64,000 bases of DNA from Bacillus sp. SB49 (GCF_000469135.2 NZ_CP048117.1:1153501-1217500); one strand, 5' to 3'; shown: positions 33,780 to 43,517, counted from the first letter of the stretch. The notes: generated by a model from the letters alone, not told the origin. Made by a program: numbers and translations.

Positions 33780-34027
33780 GCGGGCTCCGGGGTCTAACCT
33801 GTGCCGCAGTTCCCACAGGAGTCTGCTCTATTCCCCTCCATCCTTAATCATAAAAGTCTATCGTTTGTTTTATTTCTGTTATCTACAGGGGTTGGTTCGC
33901 ACGTTTAATGGACGGAAGTTTTTTATCTCTACCGTCCATAGCTTAGGGTTTACCAACGGCCTGAAGAAGCTCTTTTAGCGTTCCTATCTAGACGTGGCGC
34001 TTTCTGCCGGGCTTCCGGTGAGCCTCC
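33780..34027. repeat. Degenerate Bacillaceae intergenic repeat (two partial copies)
   Basis: The stretch 33780-33842 contains GGGGTCTAACCTGTGCCGC and CCCACAGGAGTCT, and 33990-34027 contains GGCGCTTTCTGCCGGGCTTC and GGTGAGCCTCCTTATC. These are the 3' and 5' halves of a GC-rich intergenic repeat that recurs in Bacillaceae genomes (GAGCCTCCTCG..., GCGGGGTCTCA..., CCCGCAGGAGTCT). The halves are in the same orientation but reversed order, so they come from separate truncated copies. This 386-nt gene-free interval (33642-34027) otherwise holds an AT-rich stretch with no ORF. Confidence 0.6.
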
Positions 34028-34891
34028 TTATCCGTTTACAGGGACACCGCCGTTGATGTGGAGCATCTGACCGGTGACGTAACTGGAATCTTCGCTTGCT
34101 AAATATACATAACCCGGCGCAAGTTCATACGGCTGTCCCGGGCGTCCCATTGGATTATCCGACCCGAATTCAGCCGTTTGCTTCTTATCAAAGCTGGCAG
34201 GAATGAGCGGGGTCCATATCGGACCGGGTGCGATCCCGTTGACGCGGATTCCTTTGCCAACAAGTGACTTGGCCAGGGAACGGGTGAAGGTGGTGATGGC
34301 TCCTTTTGTTGCGGAATAGTCGATCAGTTGTTCATTTCCTTGATATGCTGTCACGGAAGAAGTGTTGATGATGCTGCTTCCTTTCTTCATGTGAGGAAGG
34401 ACCGCCTTCGCCATATAAAAGTAAGAGAAGAAGTTGACCCGGAACGTTTTTTCCATCTGTTCGTTGGTTATGGCAGTCAGGTCACCTTGGGGAAACTGCA
34501 TGGCCGCATTGTTTACAAGGACATCGATGCGTCCGAGCACCTTCTTCGCCTGTTCCACCGCCGATTCACAGAAATCTGCTCTGCCGACATCCCCGTTGAT
34601 GCAGACACATTTCCGTCCTTCTGCTTCAATAAGCTGCTTCGTAAACGCGGCATCCTCATGCTCATCCAGATAAAGGATGGCAATATCTGCACCTTCTTTA
34701 GCGAAGTACAGACTGACAGACCTCCCGATACCGCTGTCCCCTCCTGTGATCAGGGCTGTTTTTCCAGATAATTTACCGCTCCCTTTGTACTTTTTGTCCA
34801 CATAAACAGGTAACGGCTTCATCTCACTTTCCAGCCCCGGCTGGCGTTCCTGGTGCTGTTCCGGCTGGATTGCTTTCTTCTGATTCGTCAT
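34028..34891 (-). CDS. SDR-family oxidoreductase (YhxC/YhdF-like)
   Basis: 287 residues. An N-terminal about 40-residue extension (KKAIQPEQHQERQPGLESEM...) precedes a Rossmann domain with TGGDSGIGRS, NNAAMQ, and the catalytic Ser and Y-x3-K (TSSVTAYQG, DYSATKG). NAD(P)-dependent alcohol/aldehyde-type SDR of the class induced by general stress in Bacillus. The ATG at 34891 follows GGAGGAGG. Its stop codon abuts the intergenic repeat. Confidence 0.9.
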   Translation of the reverse strand: MTNQKKAIQPEQHQERQPGLESEMKPLPVYVDKKYKGSGKLSGKTALITGGDSGIGRSVSLYFAKEGADIAILYLDEHEDAAFTKQLIEAEGRKCVCINGDVGRADFCESAVEQAKKVLGRIDVLVNNAAMQFPQGDLTAITNEQMEKTFRVNFFSYFYMAKAVLPHMKKGSSIINTSSVTAYQGNEQLIDYSATKGAITTFTRSLAKSLVGKGIRVNGIAPGPIWTPLIPASFDKKQTAEFGSDNPMGRPGQPYELAPGYVYLASEDSSYVTGQMLHINGGVPVNG

Positions 34892-35007
34892 CGATAATCC
34901 TCCTCCATCCATTTTTTATTAGAATATCCAGTGGATTCCCTGATATCCCGAAAGCGTAGAGAATTTCGTGGGAATTCGTCACACTGTTAATTTCCATCGG
35001 TATCCAT

Positions 35008-35051
35008 TTGACACTTCGTCCATTGATGTTAAAATTTTCAGAATTTATAAT
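35008..35051 (+). promoter_or_regulatory. mmsA promoter with the shared pyrimidine-pathway motif
   Basis: The motif TTGACACTTCGTCCATTG (35008-35025) is followed after 20 nt by the -10 TATAAT (35046-35051). A weak -35 TTGATG (35023-35028) overlaps the motif's end. The same motif and spacing precede 36853 and 46896. Confidence 0.6.
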
Positions 35052-35090
35052 AAGAGAAGAGCATCAGAATCTATCCATAGAGGTGATCGA

Positions 35091-36563
35091 ATGGAAACGA
35101 CTTTCTCGAAATCAAATCAAGTGACCATCCAGAACTTTATCGACGGCGAGTGGGTAGCAGCGGAAAATGGAAAAGTGGAAGAAGTCCCTAACCCGGCTAC
35201 AGGAGAAATCATCGCTCAGGTTCCGATTTCTTCCAAGGAGGACGTAGACAAAGCCGTCCAATCAGCACGGAAGGCCTTCCAAAGCTGGAAGAAGGTTCCT
35301 GTGCCAAAAAGGGCCCGCATTATGTTCAAATACCAACAGCTCCTTATTGAAAATCGCGAGGAATTGGCGAAGGCTCTGACTCAGGAGAATGGGAAAACGT
35401 TGAAAGATGCAACCGGGGAAGTGCAGCGCGGCATCGAATGTGTCGAATTTGCGGCCGGTGCACCGAGCCTGATGATGGGAGATGTGCTGCCGGACATCGC
35501 AGAGGGCATTGACTCGGGGATGTACCGCTACCCGGTCGGCGTCGTCGGCGGGATCACACCGTTCAACTTCCCGATGATGGTACCGTTATGGATGTTCCCC
35601 CTTGCTCTTGTATGTGGAAATACGTTTGTATTGAAACCGTCGGAGCGGACGCCGATCCTTGCGAAAATGCTCGTCGAGCTCATCCATGAAGCAGGACTTC
35701 CGAAAGGGGTACTCAATATCGTTAATGGTGCGCATGACGTCGTCAACGGTCTGCTTGAGCATGAGGAAGTCGACGCTATTTCCTTCGTCGGGTCCCAGCC
35801 TGTTGCTGAGTATGTGTACCGTACAGCCGCCGATCACGGCAAGCGTGTTCAGGCTCTTGCCGGTGCGAAGAACCATTCCATCGTTCTTCCTGACTGTAAC
35901 CTGGAAAAATCCGTGGAAGGAATCATCAACGCCGCTTTCGGCAGTGCAGGCGAACGCTGTATGGCTTGCTCCGTCGTCGTTGCGGTCGGGGATGTCGCTG
36001 ATGGTCTCGTCCAAAAACTGAAAGAGGCGGCGGATGCATTGAATGTCGGAAACGGCCTGGAAGAAGAGACGAGCCTTGGTCCGCTCATCAGGGAAACGCA
36101 CAGGGAGAGGGTGCTCGGCTATATTGAAGCAGGGGAGGCTGACAATGCGAAGCTCGTCCGTGACGGCAGAGTCGAGCTTAGAGAGCATGAATCGGGCTAC
36201 TTCCTCGGTGCGACTATTTTCGATCACGTCTCGAAGGATATGAAAATATGGAAAGATGAAATTTTCGCTCCTGTCCTCAGCATCGTCCGTGTAGATACAT
36301 TGGAGGAAGCAATCGAAACGGCCAATCAATCCGAATTCGCCAATGGCGCCGTTATTTATACATCCAGCGGGAAGGCTGTCCAGCAGTTCCGGGAAGACAT
36401 GGACGCCGGGATGCTTGGGGTCAATGTGAATGTACCTGCCCCGATGGCTTTCTTCCCATTCTCCGGGAACAAGAAATCATTTTATGGAGATCTTCATGCA
36501 AACGGGAAGGACGGCTTAAACTTCTACACCAAACGTAAAATGCTGACACAGCGCTGGTTCTAA
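35091..36563 (+). CDS. mmsA: CoA-acylating (methyl)malonate-semialdehyde dehydrogenase
   Basis: 490 residues, aldehyde dehydrogenase family. The catalytic cysteine is C290 in [10 protein letters not shown], as in MmsA/IolA (GQRCMA). The family has no conserved general-base Glu, consistent with CoA acylation. It converts malonate semialdehyde to acetyl-CoA, or methylmalonate semialdehyde to propionyl-CoA, with NAD+ and CoA. Next to the pyrimidine genes it finishes uracil (beta-alanine) and thymine (beta-aminoisobutyrate) catabolism. The ATG at 35091 follows GAGGTGATC. It has its own promoter and terminator. Confidence 0.92.
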   Translation: METTFSKSNQVTIQNFIDGEWVAAENGKVEEVPNPATGEIIAQVPISSKEDVDKAVQSARKAFQSWKKVPVPKRARIMFKYQQLLIENREELAKALTQENGKTLKDATGEVQRGIECVEFAAGAPSLMMGDVLPDIAEGIDSGMYRYPVGVVGGITPFNFPMMVPLWMFPLALVCGNTFVLKPSERTPILAKMLVELIHEAGLPKGVLNIVNGAHDVVNGLLEHEEVDAISFVGSQPVAEYVYRTAADHGKRVQALAGAKNHSIVLPDCNLEKSVEGIINAAFGSAGERCMACSVVVAVGDVADGLVQKLKEAADALNVGNGLEEETSLGPLIRETHRERVLGYIEAGEADNAKLVRDGRVELREHESGYFLGATIFDHVSKDMKIWKDEIFAPVLSIVRVDTLEEAIETANQSEFANGAVIYTSSGKAVQQFREDMDAGMLGVNVNVPAPMAFFPFSGNKKSFYGDLHANGKDGLNFYTKRKMLTQRWF

Positions 36564-36569
36564 TACAAA

Positions 36570-36600
36570 AACGGAAATCCGGGAGGGTTTCCGTTTCTCT
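36570..36600 (+). terminator. Terminator after mmsA
   Basis: AACGGAAATCC pairs with GGTTTCCGTT, followed by TCTCTCT. Confidence 0.75.
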
Positions 36601-36692
36601 CTATCTTTATCATCAAACTTCTCGGTCCCCCTTCTTTCCATATAGTTAAATCCCATCTTTTTACAAAATATACAACTCTACCTGACAAACTT

Positions 36693-36736
36693 TTTACACT
36701 ATGTATAATGGAAATTCTTTTCATATCGTGTAAAGT
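36693..36736 (+). promoter_or_regulatory. Promoter of the pyrimidine catabolic operon with the shared motif
   Basis: The motif TTTACACTATGTATAATG (36693-36710) is followed after 20 nt by TAAAGT (36731-36736), a plausible -10. Alternatively CTGACA (36682-36687) with TATAAT (36704-36709) could act as a SigA promoter, in which case the motif would be a repressor site over the -10. Confidence 0.5.
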
Positions 36737-36852
36737 AATTATAAAATACTGAAAATTCAATACTTTTTTCTTTTTGGCAAGATGGGGTGCCGGCCCGTGT
36801 TTGTTCACGATGTTCTATCTAGACAACAACCTTTACATAAGGAGGAATAGTT

Positions 36853-37743
36853 ATGTCTGATAACGTTCAAATCGGCTTGATCCAGGCGTCTCATGACGTT
36901 GATGGTTCCGAGCCAGTCGAAGTACACAAGCAGGCAGCGATTGAAAAGCATGAGAAGCTCGTCCGGGAGGCGGCGGGTAAAGGGGCGCAGATCATTTGTC
37001 TGCAGGAGATTTTTTACGGTCCTTATTTCTGTTCCGAGCAGAACCCGAAGTGGTACGAGGCCGCTGAGGAAATTCCGAACGGACCGACTACCATCCGCTT
37101 TCAGGAAATCGCGAAGGAGCTCGGTGTCGTCATCGTTCTTCCTATCTATGAAAGAGAAGGGATTGCAACCTATTACAACACAGCTGCTGTCATTGACGCA
37201 GATGGCTCGTACCTTGGTAAATATCGAAAACAGCACATTCCTCATGTCGGAGTAGGAGACGAGGGATACGGGTTCTGGGAGAAGTATTACTTTAAGCCCG
37301 GCAACCTCGGGTACCCGGTATTTGATACCGCTTTTGCAAAAGTCGGCGTGTATATCTGCTATGACAGACATTTTCCGGAAGGGGCGAGATTACTCGGCTT
37401 GAACGGCGCAGAGGTTGTGTTCAACCCGTCTGCGACTGTTGCAGGTCTTTCCGAATATCTTTGGAAACTCGAACAGCCGGCTCATGCGGTAGCAAACGGC
37501 TATTACCTTGCAGCGATTAACCGCGTCGGTTATGAAGGACCATGGAATATGGGGGAATTCTACGGACAATCGTACCTTGTCGATCCGAGGGGGGATTTCG
37601 TCGCTAAAGGAAGTCGGGATAAGGATGAGGTGATCATCGGAGAGATGGACAAGAAGTTCATCCGAGAAGTCCGGGACACATGGCAGTTTTACCGGGATCG
37701 AAGACCAGAAACCTACGAGAAAATGGGACAGCTGCTCCCATAA
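36853..37743 (+). CDS. Beta-ureidopropionase (N-carbamoyl-beta-alanine amidohydrolase), nitrilase superfamily
   Basis: 296 residues with the nitrilase triad: E52 in CLQEIFYGP, K126 in KYRKQHIP and C169 in YICYDRHFPE. It hydrolyses N-carbamoyl-beta-alanine to beta-alanine, CO2 and ammonia. N-carbamoylputrescine amidase and other aliphatic amidases share this fold, but the neighbours (dihydropyrimidinase, dihydropyrimidine dehydrogenase) make the third step of pyrimidine breakdown the clear choice. AAGGAGG precedes the ATG. A hairpin terminator/attenuator separates it from preT. Confidence 0.88.
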   Translation: MSDNVQIGLIQASHDVDGSEPVEVHKQAAIEKHEKLVREAAGKGAQIICLQEIFYGPYFCSEQNPKWYEAAEEIPNGPTTIRFQEIAKELGVVIVLPIYEREGIATYYNTAAVIDADGSYLGKYRKQHIPHVGVGDEGYGFWEKYYFKPGNLGYPVFDTAFAKVGVYICYDRHFPEGARLLGLNGAEVVFNPSATVAGLSEYLWKLEQPAHAVANGYYLAAINRVGYEGPWNMGEFYGQSYLVDPRGDFVAKGSRDKDEVIIGEMDKKFIREVRDTWQFYRDRRPETYEKMGQLLP

Positions 37744-37760
37744 CAACACGAACACTTGGA

Positions 37761-37811
37761 AGTCCTGTGTAGAACGAAGGAACATCGGTCGTTTTATACA
37801 GGACTTTTTTA
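37761..37811 (+). terminator. Internal terminator or attenuator between beta-ureidopropionase and preT
   Basis: AGTCCTGTGTA pairs with TACAGGACT, followed by TTTTTT, with a 25-nt loop. No new promoter is obvious before preT, so it may only reduce downstream expression. Confidence 0.65.
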
Positions 37812-37842
37812 TATGGACGATTACTAAGAGGAGGGAAAAGCA

Positions 37843-39216
37843 TTGACTCAGTTGAAAAGCAAGGGTATCTCTCTCGATAATCTGCAGGCGAATTTCAAGG
37901 AGGTCCATACCGGCCTGAATACACAGGAGGCGATGGAGGAATCGAACCGCTGCTTATACTGCTATGACGCTCCCTGCATCAAAGCGTGCCCGACAAGTAT
38001 AGATATACCGAAGTTCATTAAGAAGATCGCTTCCGGAAACTTGAAAGGGTCAGCGACGACGATCATGGAAGCGAATCCGGTCGGAGCGACGTGTGCGAGG
38101 GTGTGTCCGACAGAAGAGTTATGCGAAGGTGCTTGTGTGCTCAACCATTCGACAGAACCGATCCTTATTGGTGATCTGCAGCGGTTTGCCACAGACTGGG
38201 CAATCAAAAATGAGCAGCTGCTGTTCAAGCCGGGGGAGAAGAATGGGAAGAAAGTGGCGGTAATCGGGGGTGGGCCGGCTGGTCTGGCATCAGCTCGTGA
38301 GCTTGCACGATTCGGCTATGAAGTGACGATATTCGAGGCAGAGAAAGAAGCGGGAGGACTCGATACATACGGCATCGTCTCTTTCCGTCTGCCCCAGGAC
38401 GTTTCGCGTTGGGAAGTCGACCAAGTTCGGAAATTGGATGTAGAAATCCGCACGAATACAAAGGTAGGCGTGGATGTGAGCCTGTCGGAGCTGGAAGAGA
38501 AGTATGATGCAGTAGTCCTGACCATCGGCATGGGTCATGTACCGATGCTGGGCATCCCTGGAGAAGAGCTGGAGGGTGTCCGGGATGCCATCGAATTTGT
38601 GAAAGAAACGAAGACACAGCCGATCACGAAGGAACTGCTCGGTAAGAACGTCATTGTCGTGGGAGCGGGAAACACGGCCATCGATGCCGCCACCTGCGCA
38701 GCGCGTAAAGGAGCCGCGGATGTAAAAATCGTTTACAGAAGGACAGCGAAAGAAATGACCGCGTACGATTTCGAATATGATTTCGCAAAACAGGATGATG
38801 TCTCCTTCCACTGGTTGACACAGCCTGTGGAAGTAATCGGTGATGAAGAGGGCAGGGTTTCCGGGCTGAAGTGTATGAAGATGGCTCTCGGCGAAGCGGA
38901 AGCGGATGGAAGAAGGAAGACGGCGCCGGTAGAGGATTCCGAGTTCACGATGGATGTGGATGTCGTCATTAAAGCAATCGGTCAAAATCGCTATACGGAA
39001 ATGTTGGAGCAATTTGGACTGGATCATGCCAATGGCGTGCTTAAAGTCGATCCGGAAACGCTGCAGACGTCTAAGGAAAACGTCTACGCTGCAGGCGATG
39101 TCATTTTCGCTAAAGGACAAGGAGAGGCGATGGTCGTCACAGCTGCTCAGCAGGGGAAAGAGGCGGCTATGGCTATTCATAAGAAACTCGCACCGGCACC
39201 AACGTTGATGAGATAA
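37843..39216 (+). CDS. preT: NAD-dependent dihydropyrimidine dehydrogenase subunit PreT
   Basis: 457 residues from a TTG behind AGGAGGG. The N-terminal domain carries two Fe-S cysteine sets (C37, C40, C45, C49 and CARVCPTEELCEGAC). Then an FAD/NAD domain with VAVIGGGPAGLASARELA (about 138) and a second dinucleotide fold VIVVGAGNTAIDAA. The order matches the electron-input half of dihydropyrimidine dehydrogenase (E. coli PreT). With PreA it reduces uracil and thymine to the dihydro forms. It precedes preA by 26 nt in one operon. Confidence 0.93.
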   Translation: MTQLKSKGISLDNLQANFKEVHTGLNTQEAMEESNRCLYCYDAPCIKACPTSIDIPKFIKKIASGNLKGSATTIMEANPVGATCARVCPTEELCEGACVLNHSTEPILIGDLQRFATDWAIKNEQLLFKPGEKNGKKVAVIGGGPAGLASARELARFGYEVTIFEAEKEAGGLDTYGIVSFRLPQDVSRWEVDQVRKLDVEIRTNTKVGVDVSLSELEEKYDAVVLTIGMGHVPMLGIPGEELEGVRDAIEFVKETKTQPITKELLGKNVIVVGAGNTAIDAATCAARKGAADVKIVYRRTAKEMTAYDFEYDFAKQDDVSFHWLTQPVEVIGDEEGRVSGLKCMKMALGEAEADGRRKTAPVEDSEFTMDVDVVIKAIGQNRYTEMLEQFGLDHANGVLKVDPETLQTSKENVYAAGDVIFAKGQGEAMVVTAAQQGKEAAMAIHKKLAPAPTLMR

Positions 39217-39242
39217 ACGAATAAAAGAGGAGGCTTTCATCT

Positions 39243-40529
39243 ATGGCAGATTTACGTTTGGATCTTGCAGGAATCAAATCTCCGAACCCATTCTGGCTGG
39301 CATCCGCTCCACCAACGAACTCAGGTTACCAAGTGCAGCGTGCTTTTGAAGCAGGATGGGGCGGTGCGGTATGGAAGACGCTCGGGGAGCCGATCTTGAA
39401 CGTTTCCTCCCGTTTCGCAGCCGTGAATTTCAATGGGAAGAAAGTTGCTGGATTCAATAATATCGAGCTGATCACAGATCGGCCGCTCGAAGTCAACTTG
39501 AAGGAAATTTATGAAACGAAGAAAAAATACCCGGACCACGCGATCATCGCTTCCCTGATGGTCGAACCGACTCAGGAGAAGTGGCATGAAATCGTCAAAC
39601 GTGTGGAGGATGTCGGTGTCGATGGATTGGAACTCAACTTCGGCTGTCCGCACGGAATGGCCGAACGGGGGATGGGAGCGGCATCGGGGCAGGTCCCGGA
39701 GCTTGTGGAGAAGCAGACGATGTGGGCGAAAGAAGTGGCGCAGACGCCGGTCATCGTCAAATTAACTCCTAACATTACCGATATTACCTTCACTGCACAA
39801 GCTGCTGTTAACGGGGGAGCTGATGCGGTCAGTATGATCAATACGATCAACAGCCTTGCGGGTGTCGATATCGATACGTGGGACACGATACCGAACGTAG
39901 CCGGGAAAGGGGCGCACGGCGGCTATTGCGGTCCTGCTGTTAAGCCGATCGCACTCAATATGGTAGCGGAATGTGCGCGCCATCCGAAAATAAACGTACC
40001 GATTTCCGGTATGGGCGGCGTATCCAGCTGGAGAGAGGCTGTTGAGTTTATGCTCATGGGAGCAACCGGTGTCCAAGTTTGTACAGCGGCTATGCACCAT
40101 GGATTCAGTATCGTCGAAGATATGATTGACGGCTTGAACAACTACCTGGACGAGAAGAACATAGATTCCGTCATGGACCTCGTCGGCAAATCGGTCGGGA
40201 AGTATTCGGATTGGGGGAACCTTGATCTCAATCATCAGATTGTCGCAAAGATCAATAATGATGTGTGCATCAATTGCAATAAGTGCCACATCGCCTGTGA
40301 AGATACGTCCCACCAGTGTATCGATATGCTGAAGGATGAGGGCGGAAACGATATCCTTCGTGTCAGGGAAGAAGACTGCGTCGGGTGCAACTTGTGTTCG
40401 ATCGTCTGTCCTGTCGACGGGGCGATCGATATGGTGGAGTATGCCAACGGCAAGCCGCCGATGACTTGGAACGAGCGGCAGACAGCCATCGGTGCCGCAG
40501 CAGCGTGTGACGTCGATTTAATCAAATAA
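39243..40529 (+). CDS. preA: NAD-dependent dihydropyrimidine dehydrogenase subunit PreA
   Basis: 428 residues. An FMN-binding barrel like class 1 dihydroorotate dehydrogenase (about 1-320; substrate loop NFGCPHGMAERGMG, INTINSL, SGMGGVSS) is followed by a two-[4Fe-4S] ferredoxin domain (CINCNKCHIAC and CVGCNLCSIVCP, about 338-390). This is the catalytic half that reduces the pyrimidine ring. In mammalian enzyme the active-site loop has a catalytic Cys in ACGQ; here the corresponding segment is AASGQ, with S148. GAGGAGG precedes the ATG. Confidence 0.92.
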   Translation: MADLRLDLAGIKSPNPFWLASAPPTNSGYQVQRAFEAGWGGAVWKTLGEPILNVSSRFAAVNFNGKKVAGFNNIELITDRPLEVNLKEIYETKKKYPDHAIIASLMVEPTQEKWHEIVKRVEDVGVDGLELNFGCPHGMAERGMGAASGQVPELVEKQTMWAKEVAQTPVIVKLTPNITDITFTAQAAVNGGADAVSMINTINSLAGVDIDTWDTIPNVAGKGAHGGYCGPAVKPIALNMVAECARHPKINVPISGMGGVSSWREAVEFMLMGATGVQVCTAAMHHGFSIVEDMIDGLNNYLDEKNIDSVMDLVGKSVGKYSDWGNLDLNHQIVAKINNDVCINCNKCHIACEDTSHQCIDMLKDEGGNDILRVREEDCVGCNLCSIVCPVDGAIDMVEYANGKPPMTWNERQTAIGAAAACDVDLIK

Positions 40530-40545
40530 TATACGGAGGGATAGA

Positions 40546-41961
40546 ATGAAGAAACTCATCAAAAACGGAATGATCGTAACGGCATCCGATTCCTACAAGG
40601 CCGATATTCTTGTAGAGAATGGAAAGATCGCTTTGATTGGTAACCAGTTATCCGAAGCGGGGGCAGAAGTCGTGGATGCGGAAGGGAAATACGTTTTTCC
40701 GGGCGGCATCGATCCGCACACTCACTTGGAAATGCCGTTCGGCGGCACGGTAAGTAAAGACGATTTTGAAACGGGGACCATTGCGGCGGCTCACGGCGGG
40801 ACAACGACCGTGATCGATTTCTGTCTGACGAACAAAGGGAAACCGCTTCAGGACTCCATTGATGAGTGGCATGCAAAATCCAAAGATAAGGCGGTCATCG
40901 ACTACAGTTTCCACTTGATGATCAGCGAAATGAATGAGAGCGTTTTGGAACAGCTTCCGAGCGTGATCGATGAGGAGGGCATCACTTCCTTCAAAGTTTT
41001 CATGGCTTACAAGAACGTGTTCCAAGCAGACGATGGAACATTATTCCGGACGCTGGAAGAAGCGAAGCGGCTCGGTGCGCTTGTCATGGTCCATGCGGAA
41101 AATGGAGATGTCATCGAACATCTTGTTAATAAGGCACTCGCAGCCGGCCAGACGGAGCCGATTTATCACGCGTTGACAAGGCCGCCGGAAGTGGAAGGGG
41201 AAGCGACCGGACGCGCTGCGCAATTGACAGGGCTTGCCGACTCCCAGCTCTATGTCGTCCACGTCTCCTGCGGACAGGCGGTCAAAGAGATAGCGGAAGC
41301 AAGGAAAAAAGGCTATCACATCATTGGAGAGACGTGTCCACAATATTTGGTTCTCGATCAATCCTATTTAGAGAAGCCGGATTTTGAAGGGGCGAAATAC
41401 GTCTGGTCCCCTCCGCTCCGTGAAAAGGAACATCAGGATGTGCTGTGGAATGCTTTGAAAACAGGTGTGCTGCAGACGCTCGGTTCGGATCAATGTTCGT
41501 TTGATTTCAAAGGCCAGAAAGATATGGGCAAGGACGATTTTACGAAAATACCGAATGGAGGACCGATTATCGAAGACCGGATGACGATTTTGTTCTCAGA
41601 AGGTGTGAAGAAGGGCAGAATCAGTCTGAACCAGTTCGTGGATATCACATCCACCCGGATTGCGAAGACGTTTGGACTTTTCCCACAGAAGGGGACGATC
41701 AGCATCGGTGCTGATGCCGACCTCGTCATTTTTGATCCGGATATTGAGCGGAAGATTTCCGTCGATACAAGCCATATGGCTGCCGACTACAATCCTTTCG
41801 AGGGGATGGAAGTAACAGGACAACCTGTCAGCGTTTTGTCACGCGGATCGTACGTCATCAAGGACAAGGAGTTCGTCGGTGAAATTGGAAGCGGCAGCTA
41901 CTTGAAGCGGGCCCGCTTTGGGGAAAGGAAAGAAAATCAGCAGGAACTGTACCAGAATTGA
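40546..41961 (+). CDS. hydA: Dihydropyrimidinase (D-hydantoinase)
   Basis: 471 residues, amidohydrolase superfamily. Metal ligands H58 and H60 lie in GGIDPHTHLEM, and the carbamylated lysine K150 in TSFKVFMAYK. Later motifs include MVHAENGD, YVVHVSCG and GSDQCSFD. It opens dihydrouracil or dihydrothymine to the N-carbamoyl amino acid using two zinc ions. It sits 16 nt after preA. Hydantoinases share this sequence type, so hydantoin hydrolysis may also occur. Confidence 0.94.
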   Translation: MKKLIKNGMIVTASDSYKADILVENGKIALIGNQLSEAGAEVVDAEGKYVFPGGIDPHTHLEMPFGGTVSKDDFETGTIAAAHGGTTTVIDFCLTNKGKPLQDSIDEWHAKSKDKAVIDYSFHLMISEMNESVLEQLPSVIDEEGITSFKVFMAYKNVFQADDGTLFRTLEEAKRLGALVMVHAENGDVIEHLVNKALAAGQTEPIYHALTRPPEVEGEATGRAAQLTGLADSQLYVVHVSCGQAVKEIAEARKKGYHIIGETCPQYLVLDQSYLEKPDFEGAKYVWSPPLREKEHQDVLWNALKTGVLQTLGSDQCSFDFKGQKDMGKDDFTKIPNGGPIIEDRMTILFSEGVKKGRISLNQFVDITSTRIAKTFGLFPQKGTISIGADADLVIFDPDIERKISVDTSHMAADYNPFEGMEVTGQPVSVLSRGSYVIKDKEFVGEIGSGSYLKRARFGERKENQQELYQN

Positions 41962-41964
41962 TGG

Positions 41965-41992
41965 TCCGGCCGCCCTCTCCTAAGGGCGGCCG
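41965..41992 (+). promoter_or_regulatory. Intercistronic GC-rich hairpin between hydA and the permease
   Basis: CGGCCGCCCT pairs perfectly with AGGGCGGCCG around CTCCTA. No T run follows, so it is more likely an mRNA-processing or stability element than a terminator. Confidence 0.5.
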
Positions 41993-42023
41993 CCTCAAAT
42001 TCATAAGTAGGAGGAGTCCGACT

Positions 42024-43517
42024 ATGGACAAAAGTAACAACCATTTAAAGTCGCCGGACCTTATGCCGATTCCTCACCGCGAAAGGAAAATCAGTACGCT
42101 CGGATTTACATTCATGTGGGTTGGGATGGCAGTTGTGTTAGCCGCCTTTGCCATCGGTGGAGCAGGTGTTCAGTCCATTTCCTTGATTTGGGTCGTCCTC
42201 GGTACGCTGATTGGAACCATTCTGATCGGGCTTTTCATTACGCTCACGGCGGATATAGGTATTGAACATGGTATTTCCTTTCCTGTCTATATGAGAGCAC
42301 CGTTCGGTACGATCGGCACGCACTTTCCCTCCATCGTAAGAGGAGTTGCTGCCTCGATGTGGTTTGGAATCAATACGTATTTCGGGTCGACGGCCATCAA
42401 TGGAATTTTGAACATCCTCACAGGCTTTGATAACTGGTTCATCTGTTACGTTCTTTTTGCTTTATTTCAATTATTCAATACTGCGTTGGGTATTAAAGCT
42501 GTAGAGAAATTTGCTGATTTGGCAGCTCCAATCATTATCCTGATTGGCGTATGGATGTTCTTTAACCTGTCCGGAGAAGCGGCTGCTCAGAACAAAGACA
42601 TTTGGTCATGGGTGGAAAGCCCGGTTACCGGAGGAGCCGCCTTCACAGCCTTTATGATCGTCGTAGTCGGAAACATGGGGTATTGGTCGACGCTTGCTGC
42701 CGATATTTCATCGATTTCCCGCTTCATCAAAGCTCCGAAGCATGAGCGGAACTGGGTGAAAAGGAATAAAGGTGCGCTCGTAGGCAGCCTCGTCGCCCTG
42801 CCGCTGACACAGACGTTCATTGTCGTACTCGGAGCGGTTTCCTATATTGCCGTTTCCAATTTCGACCCGGTCGTCGCCCTGCAGGAGTCTGCCAGCGGGC
42901 TCGTTCTTGGTATTCTTTTGCTTATGATTGTTCTCGCTCAATGGTCGACGAACGTCTCTGCAAATATTGTACCTGCTGCCACTATTTTCTCTAACGTGGG
43001 CGGACCGAAGCTGCCGTTTTGGGCGGGGGTATTTATGGCCGGTCTGATAGGGACTATCATTCAGCCGTGGAGTATTTTTAACCTGCTCATGTCCGTCCTG
43101 CTTATTGCTGCCGCAGTTCTTTCCGTCATAGTCGGCATCATTTTTGCAGACTACTATCTCCTGCGTAAACGGCGGATGAATGTTTACGATCTGTATGAAC
43201 ATAAAGGCCAGTACCGTTATGACGGGGGTGTGAATTGGGCCGGAATTATTTCCTGGGTAATAGGAAGTGTGCTTGCCTATTCCTTCAGTACGTATTCCTT
43301 CTTCGTCGGATTCGCTGCGGGTGCCGCCATTTATTATGTCCTTGCAAAATACTGGTACTTCAACAAACACCGGCAGGCAGAAATCGACAACCCTAGTGAT
43401 GAGGACTACCTGGGTATTACAGTAGGCCGGGATTGGGAAATAGGGGAGCGCTTTGTCGAGGAACGGTTGGGTAAGAAAACCGGAACGGATGAATTTAAAC
43501 CGAAAGCAGAAGCTTAA
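42024..43517 (+). CDS. NCS1-family nucleobase (uracil/allantoin/cytosine-type) permease
   Basis: 497 residues with about 12 helices. NCS1 features include the start PIPHRERKISTLGFTFMWVGMAV, SFPVYMRAPFGTIGTHFPSIVRG and FGINTYFGSTAI. It imports the pathway's pyrimidine base with a cation. The ATG at 42024 follows GTAGGAGG; the upstream in-frame ATG at 41958 overlaps hydA. Specificity for uracil is inferred from the operon. Confidence 0.88.
   Translation: MDKSNNHLKSPDLMPIPHRERKISTLGFTFMWVGMAVVLAAFAIGGAGVQSISLIWVVLGTLIGTILIGLFITLTADIGIEHGISFPVYMRAPFGTIGTHFPSIVRGVAASMWFGINTYFGSTAINGILNILTGFDNWFICYVLFALFQLFNTALGIKAVEKFADLAAPIIILIGVWMFFNLSGEAAAQNKDIWSWVESPVTGGAAFTAFMIVVVGNMGYWSTLAADISSISRFIKAPKHERNWVKRNKGALVGSLVALPLTQTFIVVLGAVSYIAVSNFDPVVALQESASGLVLGILLLMIVLAQWSTNVSANIVPAATIFSNVGGPKLPFWAGVFMAGLIGTIIQPWSIFNLLMSVLLIAAAVLSVIVGIIFADYYLLRKRRMNVYDLYEHKGQYRYDGGVNWAGIISWVIGSVLAYSFSTYSFFVGFAAGAAIYYVLAKYWYFNKHRQAEIDNPSDEDYLGITVGRDWEIGERFVEERLGKKTGTDEFKPKAEA

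Noticed and set aside
38290-39240. Long open frame (316 codons) antisense to preT
   Set aside because: Lies wholly opposite a well-conserved enzyme gene; composition is that of a complementary-strand shadow.
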